NCBI GenBank assembly: GCA_028873275.1
Contig: JAGWLJ010000116.1
Span: 1-5,442 of the forward strand
Direction of reading: 5' to 3'
Origin: Pseudomonadota bacterium
GTDB lineage: Bacteria; Pseudomonadota; Alphaproteobacteria; Rickettsiales; SXRF01
Length of the DNA stretch: 5,442 nt
Made by a program: the position numbers and the translations under genes. Below, piece by piece: positions 1 to 4,769 of this stretch. The stretch's first letter is position 1, and each line of letters begins with the position of its first letter. A model generated the notes under the pieces. It saw only the letters and a list, made by a program, of their open reading frames with translations. It searched no databases and was not told where the DNA came from.

Positions 1-1
1 C

Positions 2-388
2 TGCATGCAGAACCATGCGGCGGTGTTCCGCGAGCAGAAAGTGTTGTCCGAGGGCGTTGAGCAGATGCAGGATATCTGGCAGAGCTATGATCAGCTGCGC
101 GTTTCCGACCGCTCGCTGATCTGGAACAGCGACCTGGTGGAGGCGCTGGAGCTGGACAACCTGCGCTCGCAGGCGCTGGTGACCATCCAGGGCGCGCTCA
201 ACCGCAAGGAAAGCCGCGGCGCCCACGCCCGCGAGGATTACCCCGACCGTGATGATAAGAACTGGATGAAGCACACGCTGTCCTGGCTCGATGCGCGCGG
301 CAAGACCGCCATCGATTACCGGCCGGTGCATCTCAATACGCTGTCGAACGAAGTGCAGCCGATTCCGCCCAAGGCGAGGGTGTATTAG
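2..388 (+). CDS. sdhA: Succinate dehydrogenase flavoprotein subunit, C-terminal part (5' end outside window)
   Basis: This is the last 128 codons of SdhA, the FAD-carrying subunit of succinate dehydrogenase (complex II), which oxidises succinate to fumarate on the cytoplasmic face of the inner membrane. The visible part is the C-terminal helical and tail domain. It contains the family-typical MQNHAAVFR segment near the left edge, then REDYPDRDD, NWMKHTL and the C-terminal PPKARVY. The FAD-binding and substrate-binding domains lie upstream of the window. The reading frame is open to the left edge, so the ATG at position 5 is internal and not a start. The TAG stop at 386-388 overlaps the ribosome binding site (AGGAG, 387-391) of the next gene. 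In most alphaproteobacteria sdhB follows directly, but here a response regulator gene intervenes. Identification is confident from the conserved tail. Confidence 0.97.
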   Translation, partial: CMQNHAAVFREQKVLSEGVEQMQDIWQSYDQLRVSDRSLIWNSDLVEALELDNLRSQALVTIQGALNRKESRGAHAREDYPDRDDKNWMKHTLSWLDARGKTAIDYRPVHLNTLSNEVQPIPPKARVY

Positions 389-396
389 GAGCAAGT

Positions 397-864
397 ATGA
401 AGCCGATTGTGATTAATGTGGATGACGACAAGGAACACCGGGATACCGTTCAGGAGGTCCTGGACCGTGATTACGATGTGCGTTCCTTTGACCGTCCGGA
501 AGCTGCGCTGAGCGCTATCAGGCCGCTTAAAGAAGCCATAGAGGAAGGTCTTCTAAAAGTGATTGTGGTTACCGATCAGCACATGCCCGGCATGACGGGC
601 CCGGAATTCCTGGCGCAATTACAGCGCGAAGGGATCGATGTGCCCGTTATTATAGTCATCGCAACGGCGGAAGAAAACGTGAGAAATGAATTACAGGCGC
701 ATGGGGTGGTCATCGATAAATTTATACCGAAGCCTGTCAACATGGCGGGCCTCCAGTATATAGTCGGCGATGCACTGAGACACCATCACGACAGAAATTC
801 ACCCAAATTGTCTTTCACCGATCGATTGGGAAATATCGATCCGGATATCTGTAGAGGCGGATAA
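397..864 (+). CDS. Receiver-only response regulator located between sdhA and sdhB
   Basis: This 155-residue protein is a CheY-like receiver domain with no DNA-binding or enzymatic output domain. The expected residues are present in order: an acidic cluster VDDD at residues 8-11, the phospho-acceptor D60 in TDQHMPGMTG, the switch threonine T90 in IATAEE, and the conserved lysine K112 in PKP. All sit at a constant +3 offset from CheY D57/T87/K109. A 25-residue polar tail (131-155) follows and resembles no domain I know. The region LKEAIEEG-(V)VTDQHMPGMTG is reminiscent of receiver domains fused to thioredoxin-reductase-like proteins, but that is an impression only. The start has an AGGAG six bases upstream (387-391). 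Codon use is more AT-rich than its neighbours: it has four ATA isoleucine codons where sdhB has none, plus TTA and CTA leucines. This suggests later insertion into the operon. No histidine kinase is visible, and its partner and output are unknown. Confidence 0.9.
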   Translation: MKPIVINVDDDKEHRDTVQEVLDRDYDVRSFDRPEAALSAIRPLKEAIEEGLLKVIVVTDQHMPGMTGPEFLAQLQREGIDVPVIIVIATAEENVRNELQAHGVVIDKFIPKPVNMAGLQYIVGDALRHHHDRNSPKLSFTDRLGNIDPDICRGG

Positions 865-866
865 CC

Positions 867-1667
867 ATGGCCGAGTTCACACTCCCTCCCAATTCCAAAG
901 TAGGCAAGGGCAAAACCTTCAAGGCGCCGCAGGGCACCAAGCGCGTCAAGGCGTTCAATATTTACCGCTGGTCACCGGACGAGGTCGATGACAAAGGCAA
1001 GCCGAAGAATCCGCGGCTGGACCGTTATGAGGTGGATATGGATCACTGCGCGCCGATGGTGCTCGACGCGCTGATCAAGATCAAGGACGAGGTCGATTCG
1101 ACCCTGACCTTCCGCCGTTCCTGCCGCGAGGGCATCTGCGGCTCCTGCGCCATGAATATCGACGGCACCAATACGCTGGCCTGCACCAAGCCCATCGAGG
1201 ACGTGAGAGGCGACGTCAATATTTATCCGCTGCCGCATATGAAGGTGGTGAAGGACCTGGTGCCGGACCTCTCCACGTTTTACGCGCAGTATGAATCGAT
1301 CAAGCCCTGGCTGCAGACGGAGACGCCTGCACCAGCGAGCCGCGAGCGCCTGCAATCGCCGGAGGAACGGGCGAAGCTCGATGGGCTGTATGAATGCATC
1401 CTCTGCGCCTGCTGCTCGACCTCCTGCCCCAGCTACTGGTGGAACTCCGAACGTTTCCTCGGCCCGGCCATCTTGCTGCAGGCCTATCGCTGGATTAACG
1501 ACAGCCGCGACGAATTCACCGGCGAGCGTCTCGATGATCTCGAGGATCCCTTCCGCCTCTACCGCTGCCACACCATCATGAATTGCGCCAAGACCTGCCC
1601 CAAGGGCTTGAACCCGGCCAAGGCCATCGCGGAAATCAAGAAGCTGATGGTGGAGCGGACGGTTTAA
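867..1667 (+). CDS. sdhB: Succinate dehydrogenase iron-sulfur subunit
   Basis: SdhB carries electrons from the FAD of SdhA through three iron-sulfur clusters to the quinone site at the membrane anchor. All ligands are present in the 266-residue product. The [2Fe-2S] ligands are C86, C91, C94 and C106 in the N-terminal ferredoxin domain (SCREGICGSC). The [4Fe-4S] ligands are C177, C180, C183 and C244. The [3Fe-4S] ligands are C187, C234 and C240. This matches the E. coli SdhB arrangement. The roughly 30-residue N-terminal extension (MAEFTLPPNSKVGKGK...) is typical of alphaproteobacterial SdhB, which supports the chosen ATG. The start lies two bases after the response regulator stop, with a GAGGCGG-like ribosome site inside the end of that gene, so translation is probably coupled. 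The gene appears intact. The anchor genes sdhC and sdhD are not in the window and presumably lie upstream of sdhA. Confidence 0.98.
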   Translation: MAEFTLPPNSKVGKGKTFKAPQGTKRVKAFNIYRWSPDEVDDKGKPKNPRLDRYEVDMDHCAPMVLDALIKIKDEVDSTLTFRRSCREGICGSCAMNIDGTNTLACTKPIEDVRGDVNIYPLPHMKVVKDLVPDLSTFYAQYESIKPWLQTETPAPASRERLQSPEERAKLDGLYECILCACCSTSCPSYWWNSERFLGPAILLQAYRWINDSRDEFTGERLDDLEDPFRLYRCHTIMNCAKTCPKGLNPAKAIAEIKKLMVERTV

Positions 1668-1670
1668 CCG

Positions 1671-2012
1671 ATGCGCCGAATTATCCTTGTCATGGCGCTT
1701 TGCTGCGCCGGCCTTCCCGCATTGGCCCTGAGCGAAGAAGTGGAAAAAAAACAGGAGGCGGCAGCGTCGCACAAGGAACCCGCCAGCGTGGGCGAATGCG
1801 AGAGCGATAATGATTGCACCTATGTTAATGGCGCCTGCCCCGGCGACTTCCTGCCCGTCAGCAAGCATGCTTCCGATGCCCAGAAGGAAGCGGTGAAGCA
1901 GCACAGGACCGGCGGTCAGAAGAGCTGCCTGACCTCGGAATACGTTTCCCCGCCTTCAGTGCATTGCATGGACGGGGCGTGCGATATCGTCCCGTTCATT
2001 CACTCCAAGTGA
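1671..2012 (+). CDS. Small secreted six-cysteine protein, function unknown
   Basis: The 113-residue product begins with a signal peptide: MRR, then a hydrophobic stretch at residues 4-19, with a plausible signal peptidase I site after A19 (ALA|LS). C11 and C12 fall inside the signal and do not make a convincing lipobox. The predicted mature protein is hydrophilic. It has six cysteines, C43, C49, C56, C86, C99 and C104, in the pattern C-x5-C-x6-C-x29-C-x12-C-x4-C. The pattern suggests disulfides formed in the periplasm. The ESDNDC segment and the terminal CMDGACD resemble small unnamed bacterial secreted proteins with a 'C..D.DC ... C.xG.C' layout. That resemblance is from memory and gives no function. 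The start is three bases after the sdhB stop and has no good ribosome site of its own, so translational coupling is likely. The stop is three bases before thrB. The full-length frame and signal peptide favour a real gene. Confidence 0.8.
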   Translation: MRRIILVMALCCAGLPALALSEEVEKKQEAAASHKEPASVGECESDNDCTYVNGACPGDFLPVSKHASDAQKEAVKQHRTGGQKSCLTSEYVSPPSVHCMDGACDIVPFIHSK

Positions 2013-2015
2013 CAC

Positions 2016-2972
2016 ATGGCTGTTTATACCCCGCTCACCCGACAGGATATCGAGAGTTTTCTTGCGCACTATGATATCGGGGCGCTGACGGAGTTTGAAG
2101 GTATCGCCGAGGGGATCGAGAATACGAATTATGTCGTCTGTGCCGGCGACGGCAAATATATCCTCACCCTCTTCGAGAAGCGCGTGCGCATCGAGGACCT
2201 GCCATATTTCGTGGCGCTGATGGAGTGGTGGAACGCGCGCGGCATCCGTTGCCCGCAGCCGGTGCATATGCGAAACGGGCGGGCGCTGGCGGCGCTCAAG
2301 GAAAAACCGGCGCTGGTGGTGAGCTTTCTCGAAGGCGGCGGCGTGGAGCGCATCGAGCTTGCGCATGTGGCACAACTTGGGAAGCTGGCAGCGGATATGC
2401 ATGTCGCCGGGATGGAGTTTCCGCATGTGCGGCAGAACGCGCTGTCGCTTGCCGGCTGGGAGGCGATCATCGACAGGATTATCGACCAGGTGGAGGAGAT
2501 CGAGCCGGGGCTTAGGCGGCTGATCAATGAGGAATATAACGACTTAAGCGAACACTGGCCGCAAGGGCTGCCCGGCGGGCCGATCCATGCCGATCTGTTT
2601 CCCGACAATGTGTTTTTCAGCAAGAGCTTTGGCAAAGCGCCGGTGCTTTCCGGCGTCATCGATTTTTATTTCTCCTGCAACGACGCCTGGGCCTATGACC
2701 TGGCCATCTGTGTAAACGCCTGGTGCTTCGATGCGCGGCACCGCTTCGTGCCGGAGCGGGCGCAGGCGCTGATGCAGGCCTATACCGACCAGCGGCCGCT
2801 TACGCCGGAGGAAGAGGCGGCCTTTCCGCTGCTGCTGCGCGGAGCGGCGCTGCGCTTCCTGCTGACGCGGGCGCATGACTGGCTGCATCACGATCCGCAG
2901 GCGCTGGTGACGCCCAAAGACCCGCTGGAATATGCTGCCAAGCTGCGCTTCTTCCAGAAAAACGGCGTATGA
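2016..2972 (+). CDS. thrB: Homoserine kinase, type II (aminoglycoside-phosphotransferase fold)
   Basis: This enzyme phosphorylates homoserine with ATP to O-phosphohomoserine, the penultimate step of threonine synthesis in the cytoplasm. The 318-residue protein belongs to the kinase-fold (APH/ThrB_alpha) family rather than the GHMP-type ThrB of E. coli. Visible motifs are the N-terminal lobe with GIENTNY (33-39) and KYILTLFEKR (47-56), the catalytic loop HADLFPDN (H191, D193, N198), and the metal-binding segment VIDFYFS (D216), followed by WAYDLAICVNAW. The length is normal for the family (about 320). The start MAVYTPLT is typical, although there is no clear ribosome site in the three-base gap after the preceding stop, so coupling is likely. 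The stop overlaps the rnhA start as ATGA (2969-2972). The thrB-rnhA pair is a common alphaproteobacterial arrangement. The ispH gene often found just upstream is replaced here by the secreted six-cysteine gene. Confidence 0.95.
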   Translation: MAVYTPLTRQDIESFLAHYDIGALTEFEGIAEGIENTNYVVCAGDGKYILTLFEKRVRIEDLPYFVALMEWWNARGIRCPQPVHMRNGRALAALKEKPALVVSFLEGGGVERIELAHVAQLGKLAADMHVAGMEFPHVRQNALSLAGWEAIIDRIIDQVEEIEPGLRRLINEEYNDLSEHWPQGLPGGPIHADLFPDNVFFSKSFGKAPVLSGVIDFYFSCNDAWAYDLAICVNAWCFDARHRFVPERAQALMQAYTDQRPLTPEEEAAFPLLLRGAALRFLLTRAHDWLHHDPQALVTPKDPLEYAAKLRFFQKNGV

Positions 2973-3403
2973 AAAAGCATGTCGAGATTTACACCGACGG
3001 CGCCTGCTCCGGTAATCCGGGGCCGGGCGGATGGGCGGCGATACTGGTGCATGGGCAGGCCGAGAAGGAGATCACCGGCGCCGAGGCGCATACCACCAAT
3101 AACCGCATGGAACTGATGGGGGCTATCGGGGGGCTGGAAGCGCTGAAGGGCCCCTGCCGCGTCGATCTCTATACCGACAGCTCCTATGTGCAGAAGGGCA
3201 TTACCGAATGGCTGCCCGGCTGGAAGCGGAAGGGCTGGAAAACGGCGGATAACAAGCCGGTCAAGAATGCCGATCTATGGCAGAGGCTGGAGGAAGCGGC
3301 GGCGCCGCATGAGGTGGACTGGCACTGGGTGCGCGGCCACGCCGGGCATGCATATAACGAACGGGCGGATAAGCTGGCGGTGGGAGCGCTTAAAGAGATT
3401 TAG
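2969..3403 (+). CDS. rnhA: Ribonuclease HI
   Basis: RNase HI cleaves the RNA strand of RNA-DNA hybrids, removing R-loops and lagging-strand primers. The 144-residue product has the complete catalytic set at the same residue numbers as E. coli RNase HI: D10 (YTDGACSGNPGPGGW), E48 (NNRMEL), D70 (YTDSSYV), H124 (VRGHAGH) and D134 (ERADKLA). The basic handle region is present at about residues 80-100 (WLPGWKRKGWK). The start overlaps the thrB stop by four bases, so expression is probably coupled to thrB. Its last 14 bases overlap the 3' end of a convergent gene on the other strand. I see no intrinsic terminator after it. Confidence 0.97.
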   Translation: MKKHVEIYTDGACSGNPGPGGWAAILVHGQAEKEITGAEAHTTNNRMELMGAIGGLEALKGPCRVDLYTDSSYVQKGITEWLPGWKRKGWKTADNKPVKNADLWQRLEEAAAPHEVDWHWVRGHAGHAYNERADKLAVGALKEI

Positions 3404-3671
3404 CGCTGAAGTACCTGGGTGATCTTGCAATGACATCATCCACAAGCTGATGAAGCGTTTTAGAATCGACCCCATTCTTGTGTAAGAATGTTACTGCCAT
3501 CTCCAGCGCCTGAAGTTGAGCCAATCGACCGGCTGTGCGGCGTGCTGGAGCTTCTTGTTCATATTGTGCGGCTTCTAATGCCTCAGCTTTCATTCGCACA
3601 GTTGCCTTCTCTATTTCTTGTTCAAGGCGAGTCTTATAGACAGGAGGAGTTAAAGTATCGGTATGGGGCAT
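3390..3671 (-). CDS. Unrecognised small helical protein, distal gene of a minus-strand pair
   Basis: I do not recognise this 93-residue protein. After a short N-terminal stretch (MPHTDTLTPP) it is rich in Glu, Ala, Lys and Gln, in a pattern that suggests a long helix or coiled coil over roughly residues 15-60 (EQEIEKATVRMKAEALEAAQ and onward). A shorter C-terminal segment follows with LHQLVDDVIARS. The ATG at 3671 is preferred because AAGAG lies eight bases upstream. An in-frame GTG at 3680 would sit inside that ribosome site and add three residues. The start is 11 bases after the stop of the 182-residue gene upstream, so the two are probably co-transcribed. The 3' end overlaps rnhA tail to tail by 14 bp. 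There is no signal peptide or membrane segment. Confidence 0.65.
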   Translation of the reverse strand: MPHTDTLTPPVYKTRLEQEIEKATVRMKAEALEAAQYEQEAPARRTAGRLAQLQALEMAVTFLHKNGVDSKTLHQLVDDVIARSPRYFSAKSL

Positions 3672-3682
3672 AGTGATCACTC

Positions 3683-4231
3683 TTACTGCTGCTGCATCGC
3701 CTGCTGGTGCATCATCAGGGCGACGATGCGCGGGTCGCGCACCTTGAGGGCTTCGAGTTCCATCTTGCCCATGATGCTATGCAGTGAGATCTGCACGAAT
3801 TCCAGAAAGATGATAATGACCTGCTCGACCTGCTTCTGGATTTTTTGCACGATGGGATCGGCGATGTTCTGAATGGCGCCGCGGGCTTTCCTGCCGGCGC
3901 CCTGCACGCGCGCGTGATATTCATGCAGCGCGGTGAAAATCTTGCGCAGCGCACCCTCGATATGCGATTTACTGGCTTTGCTTTTGCCGCGGCGCTTTTT
4001 GCCCTCGGCGATCAACAGGAATTCCTCGGCCAGCACGTCGGTGGCGTCGCCCAGTTCGCTGATCAGCGGCTCGACCAGCTCCAGCTGCGCCGACGCGTCC
4101 TTGACGAAGTCGCTTTCCACGGTGCCCACCAGGCTCTCCGCGTGATCGTAGAGTTTCGTGATTTCCAGGTAGCGCGACTGGAAATCTTCGATGGAGTAAT
4201 GTTTCTGTGCCGGTGCCATAGCGTGATCCAT
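3683..4231 (-). CDS. Unrecognised helical protein with basic linker
   Basis: This 182-residue protein is unrecognised. It appears almost entirely alpha-helical. An N-terminal helical half (about 12-77) is rich in acidic and aliphatic residues (LYDHAESLVGTVE, EPLISELGDATDVLAEEF). A strongly basic linker follows at 78-88 (KKRRGKSKASK), then a second helical half. The second half contains a hydrophobic, probably amphipathic stretch at 135-154 (VEQVIIIFLEFVQISLHSIM) and ends in a Met/Gln/His-rich tail (MMHQQAMQQQ). The stretch contains two acidic or polar breaks, so I do not call it transmembrane. The ATG at 4231 has AGGGAA about ten bases upstream. A second in-frame ATG at 4219 (M5) is possible but has a poorer site. 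It is followed by the 93-residue gene after 11 bases. The upstream region (4232-4300) is AT-rich and could hold a promoter, with a TAGAAT-like -10 but no good -35. Confidence 0.75.
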   Translation of the reverse strand: MDHAMAPAQKHYSIEDFQSRYLEITKLYDHAESLVGTVESDFVKDASAQLELVEPLISELGDATDVLAEEFLLIAEGKKRRGKSKASKSHIEGALRKIFTALHEYHARVQGAGRKARGAIQNIADPIVQKIQKQVEQVIIIFLEFVQISLHSIMGKMELEALKVRDPRIVALMMHQQAMQQQ

Positions 4232-4339
4232 GCAATAATGTTTCCCTGTTCTCTTATTCTAAAAATTTTTTCTCGCGTTGTGTGTGACAGTTTCGTTACA
4301 ATTGCATGCAGCGAAAACCCTGTTATTCCTTATATTAAC

Positions 4340-4370
4340 GAATAAGAGGTGGCGATACTAGACCGTCACC
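4340..4370 (-). terminator. Possible weak rho-independent terminator after the flp pilin gene
   Basis: Read on the minus strand, GGTGACG pairs with CGCCACC around a nine-base loop, giving a seven-base-pair stem with one A-C mismatch. It is followed directly by TCTTATTC, a broken T-rich tract. It begins 33 bases beyond the flp stop codon and lies before the minus-strand gene at 4231, so it would separate the two transcription units. The short stem and imperfect T run make it weak. Confidence 0.4.
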
Positions 4371-4403
4371 TAACGAAAATAAAGGACTTTATGAAGTAAT
4401 TTA

Positions 4404-4547
4404 TTAAGAGGGGAACAGCAGCATCAGGTTGACTTCCAGCGCGATTATGGCCGCCAGGGTCGCCAGCGAAACCAGAAAGGAAATCAGGCTGTATTCGAGC
4501 ACCGTCGCGCCGCTCGTATCCTTCAGGAAAGCCTTCACTTGCTTCAT
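4404..4547 (-). CDS. flp: Very short Flp-family type IVb prepilin
   Basis: This 47-codon gene encodes a Flp/Fap-type prepilin, the major subunit class of Tad (tight adherence) pili, which is exported and assembled at the inner membrane. The leader is MKQVKAFLKDTSG, with the prepilin peptidase cleavage expected after G13. The mature N-terminus A14-T-V-L-E18-Y19 puts glutamate at +5 and tyrosine at +6, the defining Flp signature. A single hydrophobic helix follows (residues 20-45), ending FPS. The mature protein would be only 34 residues, shorter than typical Flp pilins, and lacks most of the usual polar C-terminal tail. The start is fixed by GGGAGGA seven bases upstream, and the gene ends in tandem TAA TAA stops. 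No tadA, cpaB, rcpA or tadV-like genes are in view, so it is isolated from any Tad cluster within the window. It could also be a minor or pseudo-pilin. Confidence 0.88.
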   Translation of the reverse strand: MKQVKAFLKDTSGATVLEYSLISFLVSLATLAAIIALEVNLMLLFPS

Positions 4548-4553
4548 GCGTTA

Positions 4554-4560
4554 TCCTCCC
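4554..4560 (-). promoter_or_regulatory. Strong ribosome binding site of the flp pilin gene
   Basis: On the minus strand GGGAGGA lies six to seven bases before the ATG at 4547. It is a near-complete match to the anti-Shine-Dalgarno partner and fixes the start codon of the very short pilin gene, supporting it as a real, well-translated gene. Confidence 0.85.
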
Positions 4561-4571
4561 TTGATAAAAAC

Positions 4572-4600
4572 ACTATATCGTAAGGATGGCATTTGTACAA
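4572..4600 (-). promoter_or_regulatory. Candidate sigma-70-like promoter of flp
   Basis: Read on the minus strand, TTGTAC (4600-4595) is followed by exactly 17 bases and then TATAGT (4577-4572). The -10 matches consensus at five of six positions, and the -35 matches only the TTG. A start near 4565 would leave a short leader of about 18 bases that just covers the GGGAGGA ribosome site. The region is AT-rich, so chance matches are possible. The spacer contains one arm of the 11-bp inverted repeat. Confidence 0.45.
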
Positions 4601-4662
4601 TAAATATTTAAAATTCAAAATATTATAATAAATTTGAAATAAATTTGATTAAAATGCCATCC
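4584..4662. repeat. 11-bp perfect inverted repeat between flp and acnA
   Basis: The arms are GGATGGCATTT (4584-4594) and AAATGCCATCC (4652-4662), perfectly complementary and 57 bp apart, with very AT-rich DNA between. The left arm lies between the -35 and -10 of the candidate flp promoter. Each arm, read towards its own gene, is preceded by TTG three or four bases earlier. This layout would suit a pair of operators for one regulator acting on divergent genes. An alternative is a long-range hairpin in a transcript crossing the region. The repeat is seen directly, and the function is inferred. Confidence 0.6.
4627..4648. repeat. Tandem direct repeat, 2 x 11 bp
   Basis: AATAAATTTGA occurs twice with no gap (4627-4637 and 4638-4648). 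The period is close to one helical turn. It lies inside the AT-rich loop of the larger inverted repeat. It could be a protein-binding or bendable segment, but the low sequence complexity means it may also be incidental. Confidence 0.5.
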
Positions 4663-4757
4663 ATTCCGGAATTTTTGCTGAAAAAGACGGAAATCCATTC
4701 CCCATGGTAACCTTATATTAAGCATTTTACCTTATTGATCAAAGATTAAGGTCAATG

Positions 4758-4763
4758 AAGGAG
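4758..4763 (+). promoter_or_regulatory. Ribosome binding site of acnA
   Basis: AAGGAG lies six bases before the ATG at 4770, an ideal spacing. It fixes the aconitase start, since an earlier ATG at 4755 is out of frame. No convincing -35/-10 pair for acnA was found. TTGATT (4645-4650) and the TATATT at 4714-4719 are only loose candidates. Confidence 0.8.
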
Positions 4764-4769
4764 AACGAT

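Noticed and set aside
972..1904. Long open frame of 310 codons on the minus strand across sdhB
   Set aside because: It lies opposite sdhB, which has all eleven cluster cysteines. The minus-strand product is a His/Ala/Gly-rich shadow typical of GC-rich DNA with no recognisable motif.
3845..4345. 166-codon plus-strand open frame opposite the 182-residue gene
   Set aside because: The minus frame has a better ribosome site, a close partner gene and a coherent helical composition. The plus product has no recognisable features and ends in AT-rich intergenic DNA.
4251..4348. 9-bp inverted pair CTCTTATTC / GAATAAGAG spaced by 80 bp
   Set aside because: The arms are low in complexity and not placed around a promoter or stem of reasonable loop length. 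Chance is a sufficient explanation.
4379..4392. Near-palindrome ATAAAGGACTTTAT downstream of flp
   Set aside because: The arms are AT-rich six-mers with no T tract or nearby start. It is too short to support an operator or terminator on its own.
4429..4611. 60-codon plus-strand open frame over the flp region
   Set aside because: It is antisense to the Flp pilin, which has a strong ribosome site and the G|A...EY signature. The plus frame lacks both.
4710..4751. Repeated ACCTTAT and a CCTTA/TAAGG pair in the acnA leader, considered as a riboswitch or iron-responsive element
   Set aside because: The stem is only five base pairs and no known element was recognised. It is not enough to claim regulation.
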